Notes: generated from the letters alone by a model not told the origin. A stretch of DNA of 64,000 nucleotides from Wocania arenilitoris (GCF_021728535.1 NZ_JAKKDU010000008.1:1-64000); one strand, 5' to 3'. Positions 9,511 through 20,142 are shown, counted from the stretch's first letter. Numbers and translations: made by a program.

Positions 9511-9542
9511 AATGATGGTTTGTTAGTGTATTTGTTTGTTTT

Positions 9543-9569
9543 AAAAAGGGCTGCTTTACAGCCCTTTTT
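9543..9569 (-). terminator. Rho-independent terminator after the M16 peptidase gene
   Basis: AAAAAGGGCTG, a 5-nt loop and CAGCCCTTTTT form an 11-bp stem with A/T flanks on both sides, so it can act in either direction. It lies between the M16 peptidase stop and the dsbD start, and separates the two units. Confidence 0.8.
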
Positions 9570-9654
9570 TCATCTTTATTATTTTATTGAGTGACTAATT
9601 CAAAATAATTATTAACTATGAAAACAGAGAACAATTTAAAGATGATATAATTAT

Positions 9655-12465
9655 TTATTTCTTTGGTTTAAATACAATTTCATAAGATTCAGCATCCTTT
9701 AAAAGTGTACCCATTACCCTTTGAATATCTGTTGCAGTAATAGACTTTATAATATCCTCGAAATTTTTAGGATCATTCATATTATAACCTTCTAACACAT
9801 AATTCATTAAAAGACTCATTTCATAACCATTATAGTTTTGACTTTCTTCTCTTTCTTTTAAATAATTAGCTAATGTTTTGTCTAAGTCTTTTTGTTGAAT
9901 TGTACCATTTTTAATGGCTTCCATTTCATTATGCACAATACTTATTAATTTTTCCGCTAAATCTGGGTTGCAATCAAAACTAACTGATAGTCTCGCCTGT
10001 TCCTTAGGCTCTTTAGACAAACTTCCTCTAGAACTTGCTCCATAAGTACCGCCTTCCTGTTCTCTTAAAGACTCTGTATAACGCAACTGCAAAATATCTC
10101 CTAAAGTTCTCATTAAATACATGTTTTTTAGGCTGTATTCCATATCATTTTTTACAGACAATCTTACAGAAGTTTTAGGGTCTTCCATCTCTAAATATAC
10201 ATCTTTATCAGTGGTTTTATTAATCCAAGATGATGATGTATCTTTCCAATTTTCTTTAATATCATTTGCTGGAATACTTGCTATATAATTTTCTAACAAT
10301 GGTTTTAAATCCTCTTTAGAAACATCTCCAATAATAAAGAAAGTAAAGTCTGCCACATTAGCAAATCTAGTCTTGTAAATTGATTTCATTTTATCAAACG
10401 AAGCTTCTGAAACATAATTTTTATCAAACAAACGTTCTTTAGGATGGTTTTTCCCATAAAGAATAGTTGTAATACTATCATTCATTTTAGAACTTACTTG
10501 TTTACTTTTTCTAATTAAAAAATTATCTACATTTTGCATGAATACATTATAACCATCTTTATCAAATCGGGGCTTTGTAAAACGTAAATTCACTAATTGT
10601 AACATTGTTTTTACATCTTTTGTTGAAGACGAACCAGAAACAGATTCTGTAATTCCGTTAATTCTAGTACTTGCTCTAGCCGTTTTACCTGCTAAAACTT
10701 TTGGTAATTCTGTTGCAGAAAATTCACCTAAACCAGACATCTCTATAACTTGTCCTAATAAGTTTGCAGAGGGTAAATCTTCATTTGAGACTAAAGACAT
10801 TCCACCATCACTAATAGCTTGTAAGCTTACTTTGTTTTTATTTTTATTTACAAACTTATAATGTACTTTAACACCATTACTTAAAGTAAACTCTGTAGAA
10901 CCTATTACTTGGTTTTTAACTTCTGATACTATTTTACCACTAGTAAGAGTAACACCAGACATTAATTCTTTTGCTTCTTCTTCTTCTTCATAAGGTTTTA
11001 AAGTAGTATCATTCTCTGCGGCTTTAATAATTGCTAATGCATCTGCTTTTGTTAAATTATTATTACCATCTACACCCGTTACAATTAAAGACCTGTTCTT
11101 TTGAGTGTACATTTTTTTAATTTGCACTAGTAAATCAGCTTGAGTTAACTGACTAAAGAATATTTTTACCAACTCATATTCTGCCTTAACATCTTTCATT
11201 GAGGCATTTTTTAAATAATTCTTTTGAATTGTTCTAACAATTGCACGATGAGATCTATCGTCTAGTTTAGAAATTTGATTTTCGTAATAGTTACCAAATT
11301 CAGCTTTAACTCTATTAATCTCTGCATTAGTAAAACCAAATTTAACAGCTCTATTTACTTCTGTAATAGCTAATTTAAAAGCCTCTTGTTGCATGTTAGG
11401 CTTCGGATATACTCCAAGTGCAAAAGATTTATGATTTCTGGCAAATCCATCATCAGAATACCCTGCTCGAACACCCATAAATGGTGCATTTGGTTGTTGT
11501 GAAATTTCTTGAAACCTTGTAGATAATATAGAATTTACCATATTATTTAAAAGATTTTCTTTTAAATCGCCAATAGTTTCGTTTTCTAACGATTTAGGAT
11601 GACGAATACTAAAAGATATGTTTGAAGTAGCAACTTCTTTATCCATAGCAATGGCATAAATCATATCTTCATTATCATCTATTTTAACCGAAAAACGTTC
11701 TGGACCATCTTTTACTGCAGGAATCGAAGAAAACTTAGCTTTAATTTTAGTTTCCATCTCATCGATGTCAAAATCACCTATTACAGCAATAGCTTGCAAG
11801 TCTGTTCGATACCAATCATGATAAAAATCGCGAAGAGCTTTATATTCAAAATTTTCAACAATATCCATTAAACCAATAGGTAAACGATTTGCATATTTAG
11901 AGTTGTTTACCATTGCACCAATATTTTTTTGCAAAATACGCATGCCTCCATTTTGCCTAGTTCTCCATTCTTCTTTTATAACGCCTCTTTCTGCATCAAT
12001 TTCTTCCTCAGTTAACAATAAATAGTTAGACCAATCGTGTAATATTTGCAAACCCGTTTCAATAAGTTCTGGTCTTGTTGGCACATTATCTACATTATAG
12101 ACAGTCTCATCAAAAGAAGTATATGCATTGATGTCTTTACCAAATACAATACCTTCTTTTTGAAGCGTTTCTAAAATGCCTTTTCCAGGAAACGCTTTTG
12201 TACCATTAAAAGCCATATGCTCTAAAAAGTGCGCTAAACCTTGTTGGTTATCGTTTTCTAAAATGGATCCTACATTTTGAATAATATAGTAAGATGCTAC
12301 ATCTTTTGTTACATCTGTACTATGCAAATAATAGGTCATCCCGTTTGAAAGAACACCTTTACGAATACTCTGGTCTTCTGGCAATGACTGGCTTAAATTT
12401 AGAGATTGAGCACTTGTATTTAGACAAAATGCAATAGCAAATAATTGGAATAAAATACGTTTCAT
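9655..12465 (-). CDS. M16 family zinc peptidase (insulinase/pitrilysin-like)
   Basis: 936 residues with a signal peptide (about 1-19, cleavage after TSAQ). The inverted zinc motif H79-F-L-E82-H83 lies in LAHFLEHMAFNGT, and the distal glutamate is probably in the AERGVIKEE segment. Two M16 halves are visible: the active N-terminal half and an inactive C-terminal half with the R/Y motif (about 800-820, EQEGGTYGASSRG). These enzymes degrade oligopeptides in the periplasm. Its promoter region carries the shared element at 12524-12538, so I place it in the sigma/anti-sigma regulon. It stands alone, with its own terminator. Confidence 0.93.
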   Translation of the reverse strand: MKRILFQLFAIAFCLNTSAQSLNLSQSLPEDQSIRKGVLSNGMTYYLHSTDVTKDVASYYIIQNVGSILENDNQQGLAHFLEHMAFNGTKAFPGKGILETLQKEGIVFGKDINAYTSFDETVYNVDNVPTRPELIETGLQILHDWSNYLLLTEEEIDAERGVIKEEWRTRQNGGMRILQKNIGAMVNNSKYANRLPIGLMDIVENFEYKALRDFYHDWYRTDLQAIAVIGDFDIDEMETKIKAKFSSIPAVKDGPERFSVKIDDNEDMIYAIAMDKEVATSNISFSIRHPKSLENETIGDLKENLLNNMVNSILSTRFQEISQQPNAPFMGVRAGYSDDGFARNHKSFALGVYPKPNMQQEAFKLAITEVNRAVKFGFTNAEINRVKAEFGNYYENQISKLDDRSHRAIVRTIQKNYLKNASMKDVKAEYELVKIFFSQLTQADLLVQIKKMYTQKNRSLIVTGVDGNNNLTKADALAIIKAAENDTTLKPYEEEEEAKELMSGVTLTSGKIVSEVKNQVIGSTEFTLSNGVKVHYKFVNKNKNKVSLQAISDGGMSLVSNEDLPSANLLGQVIEMSGLGEFSATELPKVLAGKTARASTRINGITESVSGSSSTKDVKTMLQLVNLRFTKPRFDKDGYNVFMQNVDNFLIRKSKQVSSKMNDSITTILYGKNHPKERLFDKNYVSEASFDKMKSIYKTRFANVADFTFFIIGDVSKEDLKPLLENYIASIPANDIKENWKDTSSSWINKTTDKDVYLEMEDPKTSVRLSVKNDMEYSLKNMYLMRTLGDILQLRYTESLREQEGGTYGASSRGSLSKEPKEQARLSVSFDCNPDLAEKLISIVHNEMEAIKNGTIQQKDLDKTLANYLKEREESQNYNGYEMSLLMNYVLEGYNMNDPKNFEDIIKSITATDIQRVMGTLLKDAESYEIVFKPKK

Positions 12466-12523
12466 TAATGTTTATTTTTTAGTTTATTTCACTATTCTTA
12501 ATTATATGTCTCAATTTATAGTA

Positions 12524-12538
12524 TTTACCCTAGTAAAA
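12524..12538 (-). promoter_or_regulatory. Shared TAGGGTA element, site a (M16 peptidase)
   Basis: On the minus strand it reads TTTTACTAGGGTAAA, 59 bp before the M16 start codon. AACA occurs exactly 14 nt before TAGGGTA, as at sites b and c. See the finding on the six sites. Confidence 0.6.
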
Positions 12539-12751
12539 CTTATGTTAAAACTCTCTTAATTTACTGCAAGGAAAATATCAAATTATTTAAAGACTATAAG
12601 TAAACACTGAGTAAATTCCTGATTCTGAGTCTTAGATGTTTTTTAAAGTAAAGCGTAATAAAAATAATTTAATTACTAAAAATTATGTATGGTGTCATAG
12701 CCTTTAAGTATTAACTAACTACTTTATAATACTCCAAATTAGTTATTTAAA

Positions 12752-12767
12752 GTAGTAGGGTAAAGTA
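12752..12767 (+). promoter_or_regulatory. Shared TAGGGTA element, site f (MORN protein)
   Basis: The plus strand reads GTAGTAGGGTAAAGTA about 43 bp before the MORN gene start. It is the only plus-strand copy and points the same way as its gene. It is divergent from site a within the same 344-bp intergenic region. Confidence 0.5.
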
Positions 12768-12809
12768 ATTTTTTTACGTATTATATATATAATTTTAAAT
12801 ACTATTATT

Positions 12810-13496
12810 ATGAAAAATATTTTTTTATTACTTGGACTAATTTGTTGTTTCACATTAAACTCATCTTTAGTAGCAGCGCAAGAAGGCTGTAAAGTGTTGT
12901 TAGAGAACATTTCAGACACCTATAAAGGTGAATGCAAAAAAGGAGTTGCCAATGGTAATGGGATAGCAAAAGGAATAGATTCATTTGAAGGTGAGTTTAA
13001 AAAAGGTTATCCTCATGGCAATGGCACTATGACTTATGCTAATGGGTCTATTTATACGGGTAAATGGAAAAAAGGTAAACGTGATGGTAATGGCGTTTAC
13101 ACAGCAAAAATTGATGGCCAAGAGATAGAACAGAATGGTGTATGGAAAGGCGATAAATATATTGGAAAAAAGAAATCTCAAATGTATAAGGTTGTTACGG
13201 ATATGGGTGTTCGTAATTATAAAATACGAAAAGTTGATGATGCAGTTAACCAAGTAACTGTAGAGGTGAAAAGAAATGGAGAGAGATTAAGGATGCCAAA
13301 TACTCTTATAGGTGATAGTGGAAATTATAGAGTTGATCAAAATTTAGGTATTTTTACAGGTACAAATACACCTTTTGAAGGCAGCATGAATTTTACGGTT
13401 AATAACATAGGTAACCCTGGAACTACTATTGTTAATTTTAATTTTATTATTTTAGAACCTGGTGAGTGGGTCGTTGAGGTGAATATTAATATTTAA
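12810..13496 (+). CDS. Secreted MORN-repeat protein
   Basis: 228 residues. A signal peptide (about 1-23, ending VAAQ) is followed by three to four MORN repeats (about 38-110) recognisable from YKGECKKGVANGNG, FEGEFKKGYPHGNG and YTGKWKKGKRDGNG. The C-terminal half (about 125-228) is beta-rich and unrecognised. MORN repeats bind proteins or lipids, and here the protein is exported. It is the only plus-strand gene besides the sigma factor in the 12-34 kb block. It carries the shared element at 12752-12767 and ends at a bidirectional terminator. Confidence 0.85.
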   Translation: MKNIFLLLGLICCFTLNSSLVAAQEGCKVLLENISDTYKGECKKGVANGNGIAKGIDSFEGEFKKGYPHGNGTMTYANGSIYTGKWKKGKRDGNGVYTAKIDGQEIEQNGVWKGDKYIGKKKSQMYKVVTDMGVRNYKIRKVDDAVNQVTVEVKRNGERLRMPNTLIGDSGNYRVDQNLGIFTGTNTPFEGSMNFTVNNIGNPGTTIVNFNFIILEPGEWVVEVNINI

Positions 13497-13624
13497 TAGT
13501 ACTTCCGTTGTTATTGTCAACTAATTTGTTAATAATGACGATACAATGCTGTTATCAGATATCTAACTCCTCATTAATTCTTATAGAAGGAAAAGAACAT
13601 AATGCATTTGATTATATATTAAAA

Positions 13625-13650
13625 AAAAGGGAAGCTTTAACTTCCCTTTT
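13625..13650. terminator. Bidirectional terminator between MORN gene and TlpA gene
   Basis: AAAAGGGAAG, a 6-nt loop and CTTCCCTTTT form a perfect 10-bp stem with A-run and T-run flanks. It lies between two convergent genes and can serve both. Confidence 0.8.
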
Positions 13651-13712
13651 TTCTCTTTCATTTTAATTGGTAACTAACTCAAAAACAACTATATAATAAA
13701 GTTTATGAAAGA

Positions 13713-14891
13713 TTATTTAAGCAACTCTTCAAGTAAGATAAAAGCTTCTTCTCCAGAACCAACATATTTTTTTACTATTTTGCCTTCAGGATCAATAATA
13801 AATTTTGTTGGAAATGCACTAACATTATAGCGAAGAACAAAGTTATCTACCTCACTGTCCCTAACATCCATAACTTGTTTCCAGTTGTACTCATTTCTAG
13901 TAACAAAATCTATTATTCTTTGCTTTTTATCACCAGAATTTACGCCCAATATTTCTAAACGATCATTATATTTTTTACTAAACTCTTTTACTTTAGGCAT
14001 TTCGGAGACACAAGGCCCACACCAGATACCCCAAAAGTCTATCATAACGTATTTACCTCTATAAGAGGCCAAATCAAACTCAAAACCATCTAGGGTAGAT
14101 GTTGTCTTAATGGCTGGAGCCATAGCGCCTTCCTTGGTATTGTTAATTGCATTAACCCTATAAGACAGGTCTTTATAGAAAGATAGGTTAACTAAAGAGC
14201 TATCGAGATTATTATAAGCTTTAATCGCATCATCGTTATTTATTTGACTACGAGATAACATATCATTTAAGTAATAAAGCGAAGCTACAGAAGAGGCGTT
14301 TTTTAATACATAATCTTTTTTAATGGATTTAACAATATTACCTACTGAATCTGCTTTTGCTTCAAACACTTTCTTTTTTTCATTATCTTCTTCATAAGCT
14401 GATTTGACTCTATAATTAAGGCTTTCGTTCATAAATGGATAAATTTCTTTATGAAATATTCCTAACTCATTATTTATGCTGTCACTATCTGTTGGATAGG
14501 CGTCCATAAAATCAGAAATACTACCACTTACCTTAATGTTAGCACCAGGATAAAGAATAACATTAAGATATCCAGATTGTGCAGGGTAAAACCCTCTAGG
14601 TGTTGATTTACTTAGCTCTTTCATCCTTGAAAAAAAAGATACAAAGTGATGACCTTGAATTGAATCTGTAAGGCTAAAATTCCCGTTTGTAACAATTAAG
14701 GAATCCATTCTATATCCTAAGTTTTCATAATCCTTATTAGGTAATCTAAAATATAAGTTATTATTTCCTAGACCTTCAATAGTACCTTTTATTGTAAAGG
14801 TTGTAGGTAAAGATTCAACCCCCTCATGATTTCTTTTACAGGAGAATATAAAAGTCGTCAATACTAATATTATAAATTTTAATCTCATCAT
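13713..14891 (-). CDS. TlpA-like redoxin lipoprotein with DUF4369-type N-terminus
   Basis: 392 residues. The lipobox FIFSC puts the lipidated cysteine at C18. A beta-rich DUF4369-like domain occupies about 28-130, followed by a helical linker, then a TlpA/AhpC-TSA thioredoxin fold (about 255-392) with active-site W-C291-G-P-C294 and the cis-Pro loop SAFPTKFIID. It probably acts as a periplasmic disulfide reductase or oxidase recycled by DsbD. It lies downstream of susD, after a 20-bp hairpin. SusC-SusD-TlpA order is common in Bacteroidota sigma/anti-sigma loci. Confidence 0.9.
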   Translation of the reverse strand: MMRLKFIILVLTTFIFSCKRNHEGVESLPTTFTIKGTIEGLGNNNLYFRLPNKDYENLGYRMDSLIVTNGNFSLTDSIQGHHFVSFFSRMKELSKSTPRGFYPAQSGYLNVILYPGANIKVSGSISDFMDAYPTDSDSINNELGIFHKEIYPFMNESLNYRVKSAYEEDNEKKKVFEAKADSVGNIVKSIKKDYVLKNASSVASLYYLNDMLSRSQINNDDAIKAYNNLDSSLVNLSFYKDLSYRVNAINNTKEGAMAPAIKTTSTLDGFEFDLASYRGKYVMIDFWGIWCGPCVSEMPKVKEFSKKYNDRLEILGVNSGDKKQRIIDFVTRNEYNWKQVMDVRDSEVDNFVLRYNVSAFPTKFIIDPEGKIVKKYVGSGEEAFILLEELLK

Positions 14892-14932
14892 AAATTAAAT
14901 TGTTTTTTAATGTTAATCTGTATTATAGAGTT

Positions 14933-14974
14933 AAAAAGTACTTCAAAATAATAAATTATTTTGAAGTACTTTTT
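14933..14974 (-). terminator. Perfect 20-bp stem terminator downstream of susD
   Basis: Arms at 14933-14952 and 14955-14974 are fully complementary with a 2-nt loop, starting with A5 and ending with T5. The hairpin would stop or attenuate transcription between susD and the TlpA gene, giving lower TlpA expression than SusC/D if they share a promoter. Confidence 0.75.
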
Positions 14975-14983
14975 CTAAAAAAA

Positions 14984-16423
14984 TTAGTATTGATTTTGTA
15001 CGGTAGCACCACCACTTAAAATTATAATTTCATCACCAATAGGTCTAGCCCAAGATCTAGAATCTGGTTGGATGGTGATGGTTTCACCATTAATGTTTCT
15101 AGTTATTACTATTGGGTCTGTTAATGGGTCATTATTTAAGCGCTTAATATCCATAAAACGTAAAGTAAATGGGGCTTCTCTTCTACGTTCGTTAAGGACT
15201 TCATTTACTGCATCTTTATCTGAAGTTGGTATAGACAGTGGTGAGTAATCAGCTACTGCAAAACGATTAATACGAACCATTTCAACATCTGCCATGGCAC
15301 CTGCAAAATCATTATCCCGAGCTTTGCATTCGGCTCTTGTTAAATACATTTCAGCAACATTAGGTCCAGCATAAGTATCCCCAGGCCCCATATTCATATA
15401 ACTGGTCCAAGTGTTAGTGGTAGCACCATTGCGTGAAAACCAACCGTCAATATAAAACACATTACGTATATCTGCTGGATCATATAAATCTAACAATTCT
15501 TGGCTGGGGCTTGTATTCCAATATCCATTAGTTTCATAGAAATACCAATATTGGTCATTATAAAAGTCTGAACCAGCTTGTTGCCAAGAAGCCAATTGTG
15601 CAGTATTTGGATAAACATATGGACCATACCATAAAGTATATGGAAGAATACTAATACTATTTTCAAAATTTATCATGGTGCTAAAACCACTTAATGCAGT
15701 ATCGGCATGAGTTTTAGCTTTGTCATAATTACCCAAATATAAATGTATTCTAGCCGCTAGAGCGTGTACACTTGGTTTTCCTATACGAAAGCGACCCTTT
15801 TTTTCAGTATTTGGGTATTTTAATGCTTCATCCAATTCAGTTAAAATAAAATCAAAAGTTTCCTTAACTGTGGCTCTTTCTTGACTCTCTGTGACAGAAC
15901 TTGTTTGTTTTATAACAATACCTAGCTCGTCATTATTAGCCTCATTAGGGTACAAGGCATATGTAAGTGCTACATTAAAATGATTATGGGCCCGATAAAA
16001 ATGGGCTTCAGCAGTTAATAGGTCAACTAATGCCTGATCTTCTATACCCTTTATCTGTCCTTCTTCTAGTTGCTCTAATACTAAATTTGATACTACTAAC
16101 ATTTGACCATAATAACTCCTCCAAGTCTGATCACTTGATCTACTACCCATGATAGTAGAAAAGGTATAATGTTCTTGTTGTTCATCTGAAAAAGAAGAAG
16201 TCTCATCTAAAATCTCTTGAGGCATAGACGCATTATCGGTACACCATACATTAGCTTGATGTTCTGTTCCGTTGGTAGCAATAGTTCCATAAAATAATCT
16301 ATCAAGATCATCAACCGATTGTATTACAACATCTGTGTTGACATTAGGATTAACATCTAAATGGTCTCCAGAGCAGGCTACAAAAAGGGCACTACATAAT
16401 ATAAATAAAAATACTTTTTTCAT
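14984..16423 (-). CDS. SusD/RagB-family outer-membrane lipoprotein
   Basis: 479 residues. A signal peptide ends in a lipobox (ALFVAC, C17). TPR-like helices carry the usual SusD landmarks: an N-terminal SusD-like segment about 20-200, the AEAHFYRAHNHFNVALTYA helix, AARIHLYLGNYDKA, and the C-terminal RagB region YLTRAECKARD and NERRREAPFTLRFMDIKRL. It acts as the surface lid of the SusC transporter encoded 12 bp upstream. The substrate cannot be read from sequence; the peptidase and redoxin neighbours argue for a peptide rather than a glycan. Confidence 0.95.
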   Translation of the reverse strand: MKKVFLFILCSALFVACSGDHLDVNPNVNTDVVIQSVDDLDRLFYGTIATNGTEHQANVWCTDNASMPQEILDETSSFSDEQQEHYTFSTIMGSRSSDQTWRSYYGQMLVVSNLVLEQLEEGQIKGIEDQALVDLLTAEAHFYRAHNHFNVALTYALYPNEANNDELGIVIKQTSSVTESQERATVKETFDFILTELDEALKYPNTEKKGRFRIGKPSVHALAARIHLYLGNYDKAKTHADTALSGFSTMINFENSISILPYTLWYGPYVYPNTAQLASWQQAGSDFYNDQYWYFYETNGYWNTSPSQELLDLYDPADIRNVFYIDGWFSRNGATTNTWTSYMNMGPGDTYAGPNVAEMYLTRAECKARDNDFAGAMADVEMVRINRFAVADYSPLSIPTSDKDAVNEVLNERRREAPFTLRFMDIKRLNNDPLTDPIVITRNINGETITIQPDSRSWARPIGDEIIILSGGATVQNQY

Positions 16424-16435
16424 AATTTGTTTTTT

Positions 16436-19400
16436 TTAAAATTCGATATTTAGACCTAATGAAAATGTTTTCTCAGGAGCTCTAGTTACCCCTTCAATAT
16501 ATTCTGGGTCTATACCATAATCATTGGCTTTCCATATATTACCTAAGTTTTCGGCTTGAGCAAATAACCTCAAACTTGAAATTCCTATTTTTGATAGTAC
16601 ATCTCTAGGCATATCATATGCAAAATACACTTGTCTTAAACGAATATGTGCCGCATCTTCTACCAAAGTATCTAAATTTGGTGTGTACCAGCCCCATCTA
16701 TAACTCCATAATTCCCACTCAGTTTCTAATTTGGGAAGTCCCATAGCGTCATGATTACCAGTTAATAAACCAGCTAAATCTTCATGAAATCCTCCTTTTT
16801 GCAAGAATACTGGATAATCGAAAGTAGGCCTAACAAATTTATGTCCAAATTTACCTGTCATTCTGGTAGATAATGTAAAGTTTTTAAATCTAAAAGTATT
16901 GTTCCATCCTATTACAGTTGGTGCTATTCTAGTACCCATGAATTTAAGAACATCTCTTCCTTCTTCTCCATTTTGCCCAATGTTTTGATCCATTCCATAA
17001 GTTTCTCCATTTTCTCCAATTATAGTTGGGTATGGTTTGGGTTGTGAAGGTATGGTTTGCATACCACCATATACAAAGGAATAGATAGGTTGATATGGTT
17101 TTCCTTCAATATATGGGAAATTAGGAAGGGAACGAGGAAAGATTTGAATATCTTTTAATGAGGTCACTTCACTATCATTAAAAGCAAAAACAACATTAGT
17201 TGTAAAACTAGTCTCACTGGACAGTCTGATGTCTGAACTCAAATCAAACTCAATACCTTTGTTAAGCATACTTGCTACATTGTATCTAGCTGAACTAAAA
17301 CCTGTAGTAGGAGAAGTATCTACACTAGCAATTAAATCTTTACTAGCTTTATTATAGTAATCTATTGAACCATATAATTTACTATCGAATAAATCAAGGT
17401 CTAAACCAATATTATAAGTACTAACACGTTCCCAACGTAAATCCGGATTGCCTAAACCATTAAGAAAAGCTCTAAAACCTCCATGAACAGGACTAAAAGA
17501 AGGACTCAAGCTTATAGTAGGTATTGTAGATTCTGCATTTACAACATTACCATTTTGGCCATTGGTAACTCTAAGTTTTAAACGATTAACAAAGTCAACA
17601 TCTCTTAAGAAGTTTTCTTCACTAATGTTCCAGCTAGCTCCAATAGACCACATAGGGTTATAACGTTGGCTCTTATCTTCAACAATAAAGTTAGCTCCAT
17701 CAGAACGTGCACTACCAGAAATGGTATACTTGCCATCATAGGTGTATGCAAAATTTCCAAAATATGAATAATAACGATCATCACTTTTTCTGAAAGCTCT
17801 GCCATCACCAACTCCACCGGCACCCCATATTGGTTGCCAAGGTTGATTGTTTGGAACAGCATAAGTGAAGTTATCTTTGTTAAAGCCATAGGTCCTTACC
17901 CCACCTGTAAATTTAGTGGTGCTAGAAGTTCTTTCTATACCTCCTAAAACGGTGATGTAATGTTTACCAAACATTTTATCGTAAGTTATTAAGTTTCTTA
18001 AAGAAAGATAATCGGTTTCACCAAAGGAATTGTCTAAGATGGCTCCAGTAGGAATACGAGACTCTCCCAAATTACCTGTTACTGGGTCATAATTGGGTAT
18101 TTCGAATCCATTAATGACTTGAAATTTAACATAAGACGTTTCAGGGCCATTATAGTTATTAGAATTGGTATCATATTTCTGATAGGTAAAACTTGGTTTA
18201 ACCATCAATCCATCTAAAATTTTAATGTCTAATCCAGCACTAACTCTAAAATTAGTTTCCTTAGTAACAAATTCTGTATCTCTGGCATCCCTAAGCGGGT
18301 TATAAGTAATATCGTTATAAGGCAAGCCATTAACACTATTAGCAAAAATTTCTAAGTACTTGGCATCATATGTAGGATGATATACGGAAGCATAAGTGCC
18401 ATCTTCATTTATCAATCGATCATAGGGTTGTAAGTTCTGTATTGTATTAAACCCAATACCCGCAGTTTCTCTTCTAGATTTATCTAACATTCCACTAATG
18501 TTTAATGTTAACCAATCTGAAATTTTATACTGGTTGTTAAGGTTAATTAATAATTGATTGTCTTCAGTCCCTATAAATGCACCTGTATTATCGTTATATA
18601 ACACAGATAACCTAGTATTGCTATTTTCAGTAGAAGTGCCAAAAGACAAATTATATTGTTTTTGAATAGGAGCTTCTAATAAGTATTGCTTAGCATCTAA
18701 AAGGCTATTATTGTTAGACAGCCTAGAAATAATGGTATTTAACTCTGCCTGGGTTATGTTGCCATTATAAGCGTCAAAATAAGCTCTAGCCCCTTGAGAA
18801 TAAGCTGTATTTCCATTTCTGTTAACATTTTGTCTGTCAAACAATGTATTTGGAGCAGGATAAGGCAACATAAAACTACTACTAGTACCATGTCCGCCAG
18901 GTATCCATACGGTAGCCTCATATGCTAATTGTGTTTTGGAATCAGCAGTTGTAATATTGCGATCTAAATCCATTTTGGGACGCATTTTAACTGAAGATGT
19001 AAAACCTACCTGTAACTTACCTTTCTTGGCTTTTTTTGTTGTAATTACAATGACACCGTTTGCAGCTCTTGCTCCCCATATAGAAGCTGCAGCAGCATCC
19101 TTAAGAATGTTTATGCTTTCAACATCGTTAGGGTTAATGGTATTAAAGTTGGTTACATTTATTGGAAATCCATCAACTACTAAAAGCGGTGCCCTATTTG
19201 AAGAAATAGTTCCAACACCCCTAATAGCTATATCGTCCAAGTTAATTCTTCCATCTGCATCTTCTACAACTTGTATACCTGGTGCTATACCTTGTAAAAC
19301 AGACCCGATGTTTTGTGTTACCGTATTCTGAATTTGTTCTTTCTTAACAGTTGTAAAAGCTCCAGTAGAACGCTCTTTTGCTATTTTTTGGTATCCTGTT

Positions 19401-20071
19401 ATTACAATTTCTTGTAACTCGTTAACATCATCTTGTAAAATAAAGTCGTAAATCGTTTTCCCAGACGCTATAATTTGTTTAGATGTTACGTACCCAATAC
19501 CAGTTACCACCAAGATATCATTAGGACTTACAGATAATGTGAATTTACCATCAAAATCTGTACTTGTTCCTCTAATAACATTTTCTCCAATAACAGAAGC
19601 ATCTTTTGTTACATAAACACTTAATCCTGGAATAGGCATGCCATTTTTGTCGGTAATTGTACCAGTTGCAGTCATGCCTTGTAAGGTGTCTGGTGCAGGC
19701 TTTTCTTTAATTAAAACATTATTTGAATTTGCAGATAATTCAATTTGAAATTCGCCTTGAGACAAACTCTTTTGAAGTAATTTGTTAATTAAAATACTTC
19801 CTTTTTTAATATCTACTTTAGGGAAGTCTTTAAACATATCGACTTGATAAATAAACGTATAGTCTGTTTGATCTGAAATAAGCTCAAATACTTGATCTAC
19901 AGTTAATACTTTATCTGAATCAATTTTTATTTTGGTGTTTTGAGAAAACACCTCGTTCAAAGGCGAGACGCCAAAAACCAAAGAGCAAAACAAGAATACA
20001 AAACTCTTCATAGCTATTTTTAGTAATTTTTTTCTATAAAAGAAAAAAAGGGTTTTTAATTTAATTTCCAT
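16436..20071 (-). CDS. SusC/RagA-family TonB-dependent transporter with STN domain
   Basis: 1211 residues. After a signal peptide (about 20-44) there is an STN (secretin/TonB N-terminal) domain at about 50-125, a CarboxypepD_reg-like beta-sandwich (about 135-220), a plug (ITGYQKIAKERSTGAF through VVDGFPINVTN) and a 22-strand barrel ending in the aromatic-type LGLNIEF. The STN domain marks a transducer that signals to the FecR anti-sigma factor, which is encoded just upstream. It forms one complex with SusD. No TAGGGTA element precedes it; instead its leader shares a 13-bp string with the 319-aa lipoprotein leader. Confidence 0.96.
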   Translation of the reverse strand: MEIKLKTLFFFYRKKLLKIAMKSFVFLFCSLVFGVSPLNEVFSQNTKIKIDSDKVLTVDQVFELISDQTDYTFIYQVDMFKDFPKVDIKKGSILINKLLQKSLSQGEFQIELSANSNNVLIKEKPAPDTLQGMTATGTITDKNGMPIPGLSVYVTKDASVIGENVIRGTSTDFDGKFTLSVSPNDILVVTGIGYVTSKQIIASGKTIYDFILQDDVNELQEIVITGYQKIAKERSTGAFTTVKKEQIQNTVTQNIGSVLQGIAPGIQVVEDADGRINLDDIAIRGVGTISSNRAPLLVVDGFPINVTNFNTINPNDVESINILKDAAAASIWGARAANGVIVITTKKAKKGKLQVGFTSSVKMRPKMDLDRNITTADSKTQLAYEATVWIPGGHGTSSSFMLPYPAPNTLFDRQNVNRNGNTAYSQGARAYFDAYNGNITQAELNTIISRLSNNNSLLDAKQYLLEAPIQKQYNLSFGTSTENSNTRLSVLYNDNTGAFIGTEDNQLLINLNNQYKISDWLTLNISGMLDKSRRETAGIGFNTIQNLQPYDRLINEDGTYASVYHPTYDAKYLEIFANSVNGLPYNDITYNPLRDARDTEFVTKETNFRVSAGLDIKILDGLMVKPSFTYQKYDTNSNNYNGPETSYVKFQVINGFEIPNYDPVTGNLGESRIPTGAILDNSFGETDYLSLRNLITYDKMFGKHYITVLGGIERTSSTTKFTGGVRTYGFNKDNFTYAVPNNQPWQPIWGAGGVGDGRAFRKSDDRYYSYFGNFAYTYDGKYTISGSARSDGANFIVEDKSQRYNPMWSIGASWNISEENFLRDVDFVNRLKLRVTNGQNGNVVNAESTIPTISLSPSFSPVHGGFRAFLNGLGNPDLRWERVSTYNIGLDLDLFDSKLYGSIDYYNKASKDLIASVDTSPTTGFSSARYNVASMLNKGIEFDLSSDIRLSSETSFTTNVVFAFNDSEVTSLKDIQIFPRSLPNFPYIEGKPYQPIYSFVYGGMQTIPSQPKPYPTIIGENGETYGMDQNIGQNGEEGRDVLKFMGTRIAPTVIGWNNTFRFKNFTLSTRMTGKFGHKFVRPTFDYPVFLQKGGFHEDLAGLLTGNHDAMGLPKLETEWELWSYRWGWYTPNLDTLVEDAAHIRLRQVYFAYDMPRDVLSKIGISSLRLFAQAENLGNIWKANDYGIDPEYIEGVTRAPEKTFSLGLNIEF

Positions 20072-20142
20072 AAATTTACATTGTTAATTGGTTAGTTAAT
20101 ATTTAATTAATTAATGACACATATATAAAAGGAAGATAAAGG

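Noticed and set aside
18936-19331. 131-codon plus-strand frame opposite susC
   Set aside because: It is a shadow of the SusC plug and start region; it has no signal, motif or promoter of its own.
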